From Desulfobulbaceae bacterium (GTDB lineage: Bacteria; Desulfobacterota; Desulfobulbia; Desulfobulbales; Desulfocapsaceae), in the NCBI GenBank assembly GCA_027067035.1, contig JAMOMO010000477.1, positions 1 to 18,259 of the forward strand: a DNA stretch of 18,259 nucleotides. Direction: 5' to 3'. Shown here in pieces: positions 1-6,862 of the stretch; positions within the stretch are counted from its first letter, which is position 1; each line of letters opens with the position of its first letter. A program made the position numbers and the translations under genes. Under the pieces are notes generated by a model. That model was given only the letters and a program-made list of their open reading frames with translations, did no database searches and was not told the DNA's origin.

Positions 1-480
1 ATGACCGGTATGTTTTGCCAGTATTTTATTCAGATCATCACGCATGCGCAAGATTTCCTGTGCATGAATGTCTATCTCACTTGCCTGTCCCTGGTAGCCA
101 CCCATGGGCTGATGGATCATGATGCGTGAATTTGGCAGGGCATACCGTTTTCCGGCAGTTCCGGCAGCAAGCAGCAATGCCCCCATGGAAGCGGCCTGGC
201 CCATGCAGAGAGTGGCGATATCACACTTCACATATTGCATGGTATCATAGATTGCCAGTCCGGCAGTAACCGAACCCCCGGGAGAGTTAATATAAAAAGT
301 GATATCTTTATCCGGGTCTTCAGCCTCAAGAAAAAGGAGCTGGGCAACGATGGAGCTGGTGACTTCATCCCCAACTGAAGTCCCCAGGAAAATAATTCTT
401 TCCCTGAGAAGTCTGGAGTATATATCAAAGGAACGTTCCCCCCGCGGGCTCTGTTCCACAACCATTGGCACTAGATTCAT
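1..480 (-). CDS. clpP: ATP-dependent Clp protease proteolytic subunit ClpP (3' end outside window)
   Basis: Serine peptidase that forms the tetradecameric chamber of the ClpXP/ClpAP cytoplasmic protease. The 160 visible residues begin MNLVPMVVEQSPRGERSFDI and contain the family blocks FYINSPGGS (62-70), GQAASMGA with nucleophile Ser98, and MIHQP with His123. The catalytic Asp, expected near residue 170, lies beyond the left edge, so the gene is partial at its C-terminus. The ATG at 480-478 is preceded by AAGGAG at good spacing, and the N-terminus matches the family. It lies about 100 bases downstream of tig on the same strand, the usual tig-clpP order; clpX would be expected next, outside the window. 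Identification is secure. Confidence 0.97.
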   Translation of the reverse strand, partial: MNLVPMVVEQSPRGERSFDIYSRLLRERIIFLGTSVGDEVTSSIVAQLLFLEAEDPDKDITFYINSPGGSVTAGLAIYDTMQYVKCDIATLCMGQAASMGALLLAAGTAGKRYALPNSRIMIHQPMGGYQGQASEIDIHAQEILRMRDDLNKILAKHTGH

Positions 481-501
481 TTTACTCTCCTTCAAATAAA
501 G

Positions 502-573
502 ACGACTGCAAAAGCCGGAAATGGCCCATGCAGTCGTGTTGTTACATAGCTATATGGGGCACTTTTCTGTGCC
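502..573 (-). other. Two hairpins in the tig-clpP spacer
   Basis: Positions 502-509 (ACGACTGC) pair perfectly with 530-537 (GCAGTCGT). An inner 3-bp GCC/GGC helix (514-516 with 523-525) is separated from it by a symmetric 4x4 internal loop. A second hairpin pairs 558-562 (GGCAC) with 569-573 (GTGCC) eight bases after the tig stop. Read on the minus strand, the first is followed by a weakly U-rich run and then by the clpP ribosome-binding site. It could be a partial terminator, an RNA processing site or a stabiliser between tig and clpP. The pairings are visible; the function is a guess. Confidence 0.4.
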
Positions 574-581
574 GCATTTTA

Positions 582-1919
582 TCAGTCAGCACTCTCTTCC
601 CTGGTCTCTTTGGGAGCATCCGCCTTCTCATCAGCTACCGCATCGACAAAGGTGGCATTTTCACGAAGAAAGGTGAGTATCTTCTCATTCAATATTTCAT
701 TCATAAAGGGGAGCAGGTCGTCCCGGCTCTGAAAAAACTCCTTTACCTGGGCAATGGGCATATTGTACTGATCGCCTATGCGCTGGAAGGCACGATTAAG
801 ATCTTCATCCTTGACCTTGATATCTTCCGTATCTGCGATTTTTTTGAGGATAAAATCTCCACGAACCCGTTTCTCCGCGGTCTCCCGGCTCTGCTCTGCA
901 AGCTCATCCCGGTTGATTCCCGCTGATTCCAGGTTCATTCCCTGCTGTTCAAGGCTTTTCTCCGTGTTCTTGATCATCTCTTCCACTTCAAAACGGACCA
1001 GACGCTCAGGAACGTCAAACTCATGCCTTTCCAGAAGTTTCAACATGATTCTGTCAGTGATATCCCCTTCTGCACGCTCCTCTTTTTCCTTCTGGAGCCG
1101 CTCGCGGATATCATTTTCAAGCTCACTGAGACTGGAGTATTTTTCATCCACATCTTTTGCAAACTCGTCGTTCAACTCCGGCAGGACGCGTTCTTTAATA
1201 TCTTTCACAACCACCCGGAACTCGACTTTCTTTCCGGCAAGAACGGGATTCACATATTCGGCAGGGAACTCAACCTCATGGCTGGCCTCTTCACCAAGTT
1301 TCATCCCGACAAGTTTTTCCTCAAATTCAGGGCTTAATTTTCCTGCCCCGACATCAACGGAGTAATTTTCATTCCTGACCTCTTTCATGGCCTTGCCATT
1401 ATGGAAGCCTTCAAAATCAACGATGATCACATCACCTTTTTCAACACCGCGGCCTTCAACTGATTTGAGTGGTGCCATGTCCCGGCGAAGTTCACCGAGT
1501 TCCACTTCAATGGCAGCGTCACTGACATCACTGGATATTTTTTCAACTTCAATGCCCTTGTACTCCCCAAGCTCAAATTCGGGACGGACATCAATATTGG
1601 CAACATAGCTGAAAGAACCATCTTCATTGAAAACCGGATTCGAGATATCCGGATGCACAACAGGATCAATTTTCTCCTGTTCAATGGCATCAAAGTAGCT
1701 GTCCTGTACCAGTTTCTCGCCCACTTCAGCCTCTACCTGTCCCTGATAGTGTTTAATAATCACTTTTCGTGGAACCTTACCACGACGGAAACCCTTCATC
1801 TTGGTTTCACGCTGCAGTTTTCCATAGGCCTTATCCAGTTTTTTCTGTACCCCGTCCTTGGGAAGGGTAATGGTAAGTTTTTTAGTAAGCGCACTGACGT
1901 CTTCTACAACTACATCCAT
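582..1919 (-). CDS. tig: Trigger factor, ribosome-associated chaperone/peptidyl-prolyl isomerase
   Basis: Binds the ribosome at the exit tunnel and shields nascent chains. The protein is 445 residues, close to the family norm of about 430-450. The N-terminal ribosome-binding domain carries the signature GFRRGKVP at residues 43-50. An FKBP-type PPIase domain follows at roughly 155-245 (GDVIIVDFEGFHNGKAM), then a long helical C-terminal chaperone domain. An ATG three codons upstream (1928) is possible, but its AAAGG abuts the codon directly. The ATG at 1919 has better spacing and gives the typical start MDVVVEDVSALTKKL. The acidic C-terminal tail (EKADAPKETREESAD) is ordinary. It lies between tRNA-Leu(UAG) and clpP, all on the minus strand. 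Confidence 0.96.
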   Translation of the reverse strand: MDVVVEDVSALTKKLTITLPKDGVQKKLDKAYGKLQRETKMKGFRRGKVPRKVIIKHYQGQVEAEVGEKLVQDSYFDAIEQEKIDPVVHPDISNPVFNEDGSFSYVANIDVRPEFELGEYKGIEVEKISSDVSDAAIEVELGELRRDMAPLKSVEGRGVEKGDVIIVDFEGFHNGKAMKEVRNENYSVDVGAGKLSPEFEEKLVGMKLGEEASHEVEFPAEYVNPVLAGKKVEFRVVVKDIKERVLPELNDEFAKDVDEKYSSLSELENDIRERLQKEKEERAEGDITDRIMLKLLERHEFDVPERLVRFEVEEMIKNTEKSLEQQGMNLESAGINRDELAEQSRETAEKRVRGDFILKKIADTEDIKVKDEDLNRAFQRIGDQYNMPIAQVKEFFQSRDDLLPFMNEILNEKILTFLRENATFVDAVADEKADAPKETREESAD

Positions 1920-2024
1920 TCTGTCCATCCTTTATAAAATTTTAGTCTGACCAGATAGAGGGCCAGAGCATTTATTTACAGATCTGTTACAATTATTAAA
2001 TTCAGGGAGTTCACCTGCCTGCAA

Positions 2025-2108
2025 TGGTGCGAGAGGGGGGACTCGAACCCCCATGCACAAGGCGCTGGTTCCTAAGACCAGTGCGTCTACCAATTCCGCC
2101 ACCCTCGC
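2025..2108 (-). tRNA. tRNA-Leu (anticodon UAG)
   Basis: The reverse complement folds as a class II tRNA. The acceptor GCGAGGG pairs with CTCTCGC (one G-U), the anticodon stem CTGGT/ACCAG encloses loop CTTAGGA giving anticodon TAG, there is a long variable arm, and the T arm is GGGGG-TTCGAGT-CCCCC. The 3' CCA is encoded (complement of 2025-2027). It reads CUA and, by wobble, other CUN codons. It sits directly upstream of tig on the same strand and may share its transcript. A candidate promoter lies upstream on the minus strand (TTGACT, 17 bases, TATTTA) but the -10 is poor. Confidence 0.97.
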
Positions 2109-2441
2109 GCTGGCAAATCACATAGTATCAAATTCAGCAACCATGAATAAGATAACCTGTTAGTAAATAATTCACATATGCCCTGCAGTCAAGACCGATA
2201 CGTGCCTAATGGCAAAAAATCCGCTTTTATTTTTCAATGGTTTTCCGGATCTATGCCGTAATTTACTCAGCCATCCTTGCCAAACCCATCCACAGGGACT
2301 ATTATCTTTTTCACTGGAGAGGCCATTTATACTGACAGGCCCCCATTGTATCCATTATCTGCGCAGAGCTGTTTTCACGTTTACAAAACTGATACAGAAG
2401 CTCCGATCCGGATAACCATTACAACACATAATGAGGAACCG
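2109..2441. other. Divergent intergenic region between tRNA-Leu(UAG) and the DsbA-like gene
   Basis: This 333-base stretch should hold the promoters of the minus-strand tRNA-tig-clpP unit and of the plus-strand dsbA-like/phoH operon. Short open frames run through it on the plus strand (for example 2209-2415, 68 codons), but their composition is unconvincing and they match no family I recognise, so I do not call a gene. The only plausible plus-strand -10 is TATACT at 2328-2333, without a good -35. The GAGG at 2433-2436 is the ribosome-binding site of the following gene. Confidence 0.6.
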
Positions 2442-3311
2442 ATGACGTACAAACAATGTATTGCAGCCAGTGCCTTGCTCATGCTGTCCTTCTCAGCCCC
2501 GTCGGCTTTTGCTGCTGCCGATTCAAACGGCCCGGCCAGGGTTCAGTTACAGGTCGAGAACAAATGGGAACTTCCCGCCAGACCCCTTGATATCGTCTAT
2601 TCTCTTGATGGCAAAAAAGTCTTTATTCTGACCAGCAAATCACAGGTTCTGGTCTATCAGTCCTCCGGCGAGCTTCTTGGGAAAATCGGTGTTGACAAGG
2701 GTGTTTCAGCCATTGACATCGCCCCGCGCGGCGAAAAGCTCTACCTGATAAACGAAGACAATAACAGTTTCACCGACATCGCTGTTGATTTTGTTGTTCA
2801 GGTGGACATCAGTGATGCCCCCTACCTCGGCAATATCGATGCACCGGTCAATCTGGTTGTCTTCACGGACTTTGAGTGACCGCATTGTGGCACCACGGTG
2901 CCGCTACTCGAGCAGGTGCTCGAGAACAATCCTGATACCGTCAAAATCAGTCTTAAAAATATGCCGCTGCGTTTTCATAAGTATGCAAATCCAGCTGCAC
3001 GGGCTGCCCTTGCTGCTGAAAAACAGGGGAAATTCTGGGAATTTCATGATGAGCTTTTTGCCATCGCACCGGACCTCGACCCTGAAGCCATCACAGGTAT
3101 AGCAACAAAACTTGGACTGGATCTTGAAAAATTTCAACAGGACATGGAATCAGACGAGATTGCCGAGAAAGTTGAAAAGGACCTCTCCGATGCCCAGGAT
3201 GCCGGAGTCACCGGAACACCCACCATATTTGTCAATGGCATCAAGCTGAAGAACAGGACGCTGGAAGCCATCCAGAAACTTATCGACGAGGAACTCGCCA
3301 AAAAGGACTAA
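2442..3311 (+). CDS. Probable selenoprotein: periplasmic DsbA-like thiol oxidoreductase with U-P-H-C active site (in-frame UGA read as Sec)
   Basis: A TGA at 2877-2879 splits an otherwise continuous frame (289 residues). Upstream it reads VVFTDFE and downstream PHCGTTVPLL, so the TGA takes the place of the first Cys in the DsbA active site CPHC (residue 146; resolving Cys149). The downstream part completes a DsbA/DSBA-like thioredoxin fold: helical insert about 170-235, cis-Pro loop GTPTIFVNG with Pro260, and a terminal helix ending LIDEELAKKD. The N-terminus is a signal peptide (MTYKQCIAAS, hydrophobic core, cleavage near SAFA-A at 24/25), so it acts in the periplasm. Residues about 45-118 resemble two beta-propeller (YVTN-like) blades. 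The start ATG 2442 has GAGG five bases upstream; starts further upstream would put residues before the signal peptide. Alternative explanation: a pseudogene or sequencing error of a Cys codon (TGT/TGC to TGA), which the intact downstream frame and a hairpin after the UGA argue against. Known as a family: bacterial Sec-containing DsbA-like proteins exist. The next gene, phoH, starts one base after this stop. Confidence 0.85.
2877..2924 (+). promoter_or_regulatory. Candidate bacterial SECIS element following the in-frame UGA
   Basis: After the UGA (2877-2879) the message can form a perfect 7-bp hairpin: 2907-2913 CTCGAGC with 2918-2924 GCTCGAG, closed by loop AGGU (2914-2917). A G in the first two loop positions followed by U fits what SelB recognises in the E. 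coli fdhF element (loop containing GGU). The loop begins 34 bases after the UGA, near the upper end of the range I recall for bacterial SECIS elements. A second hairpin lies closer: GGCAC 2889-2893 with GTGCC 2898-2902, loop CACG, but it lacks the GU. No bulged U is evident in the first hairpin. Structure is seen; SelB binding is inferred. Confidence 0.6.
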
Positions 3312-3312
3312 G

Positions 3313-4299
3313 TTGAAGATGGTCAGCACGCAGCAGAGTCAGGAACTTTCATTCCCTGACAACAATCAGGCCGGAATTCTCTACGGGGAACTGAACCGGA
3401 ATCTTCAGCTGATTGAACAGAATATCGGAGTAACCATTCATGTCCGTGGCAACGGTGTCCACATAAGCGGCCTCGGACATGAAGTTGCTCTGGCAGCAGA
3501 TCTCCTGAAGCAGTTCTACGAGCTCATAAGCAAAGGCTTCACGGTCTACACCTCCGACTTTGCCTTTGGTCTTCAGGTCCTTGAAGCCACACCAAAGGCC
3601 AGGCTTTCCAGGATCTTCCTTGACAAGGTATATATAACAGCTCAAAACCGTGTTATTTCACCAAAGACCCAGAACCAGAAGACCTATATTGATTCCATTC
3701 GTAACAGCGATATAGTCTTTGGAATAGGTCCAGCCGGAACAGGAAAGACCTACCTTGCCGTGGCCATGGCCGTCTCAGCCCTCAGCACCGGGCAGGTACG
3801 CTCAATCATTCTCACCAGACCAGCGGTGGAGGCAGGCGAGAAACTGGGATTCCTGCCAGGCGACCTGGCTCAGAAGGTCAACCCGTATCTGCGCCCCCTC
3901 TATGACGCCCTAAGTGATATGCTGGGTCCTGACAAAAGTGCCGATTATATTGAGCAGGGTATCATCGAAATAGCCCCCCTTGCCTTTATGCGGGGCCGTA
4001 CGTTAAACGATGCCTTCATTATTCTTGATGAAGCCCAGAACACCACCAGGGAACAGATGAAGATGTTCCTCACCCGCATAGGTTTTGAATCATCTGCCGT
4101 GATCACAGGTGATGTCACCCAGATTGACCTGCCCCGTTCAGAGCAGTCCGGACTGATGCACGCCAAAAACATTCTTCAGACAATTGATGGTATCCGCTTC
4201 TGTAACTTTTCCAGACATGACGTGGTGCGCCACCCCCTTGTACAAAAAATTATCGGGGCCTATGAAAAGTCCTCAACCGGTAAGAAAATCTCACAATGA
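3313..4299 (+). CDS. PhoH-like ATPase (PhoH/YbeZ family)
   Basis: Cytoplasmic P-loop ATPase of the PhoH/YbeZ group, which works with YbeY in rRNA and RNA metabolism. The N-terminal segment (about 1-120) is a small RNA-binding-like domain (GVTIHVRGNGVHISG). The ATPase follows, with Walker A GPAGTGKT (139-146), conserved TRPAVEAGEKLGFLPGDL (168-185), Walker B FIILDEAQN (235-243) and TGDVTQIDLP. Length 328 matches the family. The start is uncertain: TTG at 3313 has AAGGA (3303-3307) five bases upstream, while ATG at 3319 has it at eleven. TTG leaves one base after the preceding stop, suggesting translational coupling. The gene ends in an ATGA overlap with ybeY, the standard phoH-ybeY pairing. 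The symbol ybeZ is sometimes used for this orthologue. Confidence 0.95.
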   Translation: MKMVSTQQSQELSFPDNNQAGILYGELNRNLQLIEQNIGVTIHVRGNGVHISGLGHEVALAADLLKQFYELISKGFTVYTSDFAFGLQVLEATPKARLSRIFLDKVYITAQNRVISPKTQNQKTYIDSIRNSDIVFGIGPAGTGKTYLAVAMAVSALSTGQVRSIILTRPAVEAGEKLGFLPGDLAQKVNPYLRPLYDALSDMLGPDKSADYIEQGIIEIAPLAFMRGRTLNDAFIILDEAQNTTREQMKMFLTRIGFESSAVITGDVTQIDLPRSEQSGLMHAKNILQTIDGIRFCNFSRHDVVRHPLVQKIIGAYEKSSTGKKISQ

Positions 4300-5498
4300 G
4301 TGCTCATTTCACCGTCAACTGCGATTCCGATCATTTTCGCATCAATGTAAAACTCCTGCAAAGACGTGCCCGGTGGCTCCTCCGACACACCGGTACTCCC
4401 GGGCATGATGTCTCGGTTTTACTTGTTGACGATGAAGAGATACGCTGGCTCAACAGCAATTATCGCAACAAATCAGAGGCAACCAATGTACTTTCATTTC
4501 CCTTGAATGAAGGAAATGAAGCCCTCAGCGTGGTCGACAGCATCGGAGTGAAGGAACTTGGCGATATTATCATTTCCGTTGAAACCGCAGAGCGCGAAGC
4601 AGAAAAGCTTGGCGTCTCATTACACCACCGCCTCACATGGCTTCTCACCCACGGCCTTCTCCACCTGCAGGGCTACGACCATGAACGCTCGGAAAAGGAA
4701 GCACTTGAAATGTGGGACCTTGAGCAGAAACTTATCAGGCAGCTTCATAATTCCAGGAGTAATCAAATGACGCAACTTGCAATCAATGTAGACCATGTCG
4801 CAACAGTGCGAAACGCCCGCGGCATCACAGAACCCGATCCCGTTGCAGCCGCTGCCATCTGCGAACTTGCCGGAGCAGCAGGAATTGTGGTTCATCTCCG
4901 TGAAGACCGGCGCCACATCAATGACCGGGATGTCCGCCTGCTCCGCGAGACCATCAAGACCCGAATGAACCTGGAGATGGGTGCCAACAAGAAGATCATA
5001 GAAATTGCTCTGGACCTGAAACCAGATATGGTGACCCTGGTTCCGGAAAAGAGGCAGGAACTGACAACTGAAGGCGGACTAAATGTCTCCGGCCAGAAAA
5101 AGAAACTTGCCAGGACCATTTCCAGGATGAGAAAGGCTGGAATACCTGTCTCCCTGTTTATTGACCCTGAGGCAAAACAGGTAAAGGCAGCACATGCGGT
5201 TGGAGCAACATATGTTGAACTGCACACCGGCCGCTACTGTGATGCCGCAAACGAAACTGTCCGTGAAGAGGAATACCAGCTGATCGCCTCCGCAGCAGAA
5301 GAGGCCTATCAGATGGGATTGCGGGTGAATGCAGGTCACGGACTGGATTACCAGACCACGGCGAGAATAGCAGCTCTTGACACCATTGAGGAATTGTCCA
5401 TAGGGCATGCAATCATAGCACGGGCGGTCTTTGTGGGACTTGATCAGGCAGTGCGTGAAATGAGAAAAATCGTCCGTGATGCCTCAATGATCTTCTGA
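4296..5498 (+). CDS. ybeY: YbeY rRNA maturation endonuclease in continuous frame with PdxJ (apparent YbeY-PdxJ fusion, 400 residues)
   Basis: Residues 1-157 are YbeY, the metal-dependent endoribonuclease needed for 16S rRNA 3'-end maturation and 70S quality control. The conserved TNVLSFPL (63-70), ELGDIIIS (87-94) and zinc-binding HGLLHLQGYDH (His119, His123, His129) are all present. The ATG at 4296 overlaps the phoH stop (ATGA). Unusually, no stop codon follows the YbeY domain: the frame runs through HNSRSNQ straight into PdxJ (Met158 on), ending at 5498. In the +1 frame a TGA at 4768-4770 would create an ATGA overlap with the pdxJ start. A one-base indel, real or from sequencing, could therefore have produced this apparent fusion. 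I am sure of both domains, less sure that the fusion is made. Confidence 0.85.
   Translation: MSAHFTVNCDSDHFRINVKLLQRRARWLLRHTGTPGHDVSVLLVDDEEIRWLNSNYRNKSEATNVLSFPLNEGNEALSVVDSIGVKELGDIIISVETAEREAEKLGVSLHHRLTWLLTHGLLHLQGYDHERSEKEALEMWDLEQKLIRQLHNSRSNQMTQLAINVDHVATVRNARGITEPDPVAAAAICELAGAAGIVVHLREDRRHINDRDVRLLRETIKTRMNLEMGANKKIIEIALDLKPDMVTLVPEKRQELTTEGGLNVSGQKKKLARTISRMRKAGIPVSLFIDPEAKQVKAAHAVGATYVELHTGRYCDAANETVREEEYQLIASAAEEAYQMGLRVNAGHGLDYQTTARIAALDTIEELSIGHAIIARAVFVGLDQAVREMRKIVRDASMIF
4755..4759 (+). promoter_or_regulatory. Internal ribosome-binding site for pdxJ
   Basis: AGGAG lies seven bases before the ATG at 4767, inside the continuous YbeY-PdxJ frame. It is as strong as any Shine-Dalgarno sequence in the window, so PdxJ can probably be initiated independently even though the upstream frame has no stop. 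Confidence 0.75.
4767..5498 (+). CDS. pdxJ: Pyridoxine 5'-phosphate synthase PdxJ (internal start within the YbeY frame)
   Basis: Condenses 1-deoxy-D-xylulose 5-phosphate with 3-amino-2-oxopropyl phosphate to pyridoxine 5'-phosphate, the last ring-forming step of the DXP-dependent vitamin B6 pathway. Started at ATG 4767 it is 243 residues, the normal family length, and begins MTQLAINVDHVATVRNARG, a classic PdxJ N-terminus. Expected active-site positions are present: His43 (VVHLREDRRHI), Glu70 (NLEMG) and His191 (NAGHGL). The TIM-barrel phosphate region ELSIGHAIIARAVF is intact near the C-terminus. It is the last gene of the operon and its 3' end faces the convergent potassium channel gene 41 bases away. 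Confidence 0.95.
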   Translation: MTQLAINVDHVATVRNARGITEPDPVAAAAICELAGAAGIVVHLREDRRHINDRDVRLLRETIKTRMNLEMGANKKIIEIALDLKPDMVTLVPEKRQELTTEGGLNVSGQKKKLARTISRMRKAGIPVSLFIDPEAKQVKAAHAVGATYVELHTGRYCDAANETVREEEYQLIASAAEEAYQMGLRVNAGHGLDYQTTARIAALDTIEELSIGHAIIARAVFVGLDQAVREMRKIVRDASMIF

Positions 5499-5539
5499 TG
5501 GCACACCAGAGGCGGTGACGGGAAGAGATCTCGCCCCTG

Positions 5540-6547
5540 TCAGGCACAGATACTCTTCTTCAGCTCGGCAATCTGCTGCCTCTTGCCAAGGACAATGAGA
5601 ATATCCTTGCCAAGTATCACAGTATCAGGTTTTGGGTTAAAGAGCATCTTCTCGGAACCACGTTTGATACCGATAACTATGATATCAAAGCTCTTGCGGA
5701 TATTTGAATCCATGAGTGTTTTCCCCTGGAGATGAGCTGTCTCACTGACGGCAAGTTCCTCAATCTGCAGGTTATAGTCGTCAACGGCCATGGTTGCCTC
5801 AAGAAAATCAATCACATTGGGCCTGATCACCGAATGGGCCATGCGCATTCCACCAATGGTATAAGGGGAGATAACACAGTCTGCTCCGGCCCGTTTCAGT
5901 TTCCGTTTGGATCCCTGCGCCCCGCTGGATCGTGCCATTATGTTGATGTCCCGGCTCAGGCCCCTTGCGGTGAGCGTTATAAAGACATTATCGGCATCGG
6001 TTGAGACAACAGCGATCAGCCCTTTGGCATTATCAATTCCTGCCTGCTTTAATATTTCATCTTCAGAGGCATCCCCTTTGATAACGGTGTACCCTGCATC
6101 CGCAATATTCCGATACTCTTCAGCATCACTTTCTATCACCACAAAACGCCGTTCATTTTCATCAAGAGTAGAACAGATCACCTTGCCGATCCGTCCATAG
6201 CCACAGACAATATAGTGATCCTTCAAGCGCGCCAGTTCCTTAGCCATCAATCTCTTTCCCATAAGTTCACGAAGCCCGCCTTCCACCACGGTTTCCATGA
6301 TTTTTGAAAACATATACATGACATAGCCAACACCGCAGAAAACCATAAAAACAGTGAAAAGCTTTCCGCTGGTGTGCACCGGAACCATGTCACCATAGCC
6401 GACAGTCGAGATGGTGATAACGGTCATATAGAAGGCGTCAACCATTGATATATTTTCAAAATACATATAGCCGACTACACCTGTCAGCAATATTCCAAAA
6501 AATACCACTATTGCCCTGATTACTTTACGACCAGTTTCGCTCATCAC
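5540..6547 (-). CDS. Two-transmembrane potassium channel with RCK (TrkA-N/TrkA-C) domain
   Basis: Inner-membrane K+ channel subunit of the MthK/Kch type. TM1 is about residues 9-30. The pore helix and selectivity filter TVGYGD are at 48-53, and TM2 is about 62-84. A cytoplasmic RCK domain follows with a Rossmann nucleotide motif (CGYGRIGKV, 115-123) and a TrkA-C-like domain from about 250 to 335. Length 335 is typical. Two tandem ATGs are possible: the second (6544) is better placed relative to the upstream AGGTGA, so the true protein may lack the first Met. It is a single gene, convergent with pdxJ and divergent from tRNA-Leu(UAA). Substrate K+ follows from the filter; the gating ligand cannot be told. 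Confidence 0.93.
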   Translation of the reverse strand: MMSETGRKVIRAIVVFFGILLTGVVGYMYFENISMVDAFYMTVITISTVGYGDMVPVHTSGKLFTVFMVFCGVGYVMYMFSKIMETVVEGGLRELMGKRLMAKELARLKDHYIVCGYGRIGKVICSTLDENERRFVVIESDAEEYRNIADAGYTVIKGDASEDEILKQAGIDNAKGLIAVVSTDADNVFITLTARGLSRDINIMARSSGAQGSKRKLKRAGADCVISPYTIGGMRMAHSVIRPNVIDFLEATMAVDDYNLQIEELAVSETAHLQGKTLMDSNIRKSFDIIVIGIKRGSEKMLFNPKPDTVILGKDILIVLGKRQQIAELKKSICA

Positions 6548-6635
6548 CTGCCAGTGTTTTTATTAATATGCGGTTTATAAACTCAATCCTGTAACTATAC
6601 ACTTGACCGGGGAATTGAAACAAGGTTTTTGACAA

Positions 6636-6665
6636 TTGACAAACAAATCAGCTCTGTGGTAAAAG
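6636..6665 (+). promoter_or_regulatory. Probable sigma-70 promoter of tRNA-Leu(UAA)
   Basis: A perfect TTGACA at 6636-6641 (another at 6629-6634) is followed after 18 bases by TAAAAG at 6660-6665, a 4/6 match to the -10 consensus. Transcription would start a few bases before the mature tRNA 5' end at 6675. Confidence 0.5.
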
Positions 6666-6674
6666 CTAGTCTCT

Positions 6675-6760
6675 GCCCGAATGGCGGAACTGGTAGACGC
6701 AAGGGACTTAAAATCCCTCGGCCTCTGGCTGTGCGAGTTCGATTCTCGCTTCGGGCACCA
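6675..6760 (+). tRNA. tRNA-Leu (anticodon UAA)
   Basis: Acceptor GCCCGAA pairs perfectly with TTCGGGC. The D arm contains TGGTAGACGC. The anticodon stem AGGGA/TCCCT encloses loop CTTAAAA, giving anticodon TAA. A long variable arm marks a class II tRNA; the T arm is GCGAG-TTCGATT-CTCGC; CCA is encoded at 6758-6760. It decodes UUA (and UUG by wobble). It is a single-gene unit with its own promoter and terminator. Confidence 0.98.
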
Positions 6761-6768
6761 TTTGCAGA

Positions 6769-6808
6769 AAAAAGGCTTTCAGGGCAGGAGAACTCTGAGA
6801 GCCTTTTT
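6769..6808 (+). terminator. Rho-independent terminator after tRNA-Leu(UAA)
   Basis: Positions 6769-6782 (AAAAAGGCTTTCAG) pair with 6795-6808 (CTGAGAGCCTTTTT) over 14 bp with one G-U, around a 12-base loop. The right arm ends in five T, giving the U-tract. It begins nine bases after the tRNA 3' end. Confidence 0.85.
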
Positions 6809-6862
6809 CACTCTCTCCCCGGGAGATCTTCCTGTCACACCGGCCTTTTCAATTGTTTTCAT

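Noticed and set aside
2277..2441. N-terminal extension of the DsbA-like protein from an ATG at 2277
   Set aside because: It would put 55 residues before a clear signal peptide; ATG 2442 has a good ribosome-binding site and places the signal peptide at the N-terminus.
2898..3311. A separate 137-codon gene starting at GTG 2898 for a thioredoxin-like protein
   Set aside because: It would start after the active-site cysteine and have no signal peptide; it is in frame with the upstream half and together they form one DsbA-like protein across the TGA.
5499..5539. Possible bidirectional terminator between pdxJ and the potassium channel
   Set aside because: Short pairings such as TGACGGG with CCTGTCA exist, but no U-tract follows on either strand and several alternative folds compete.
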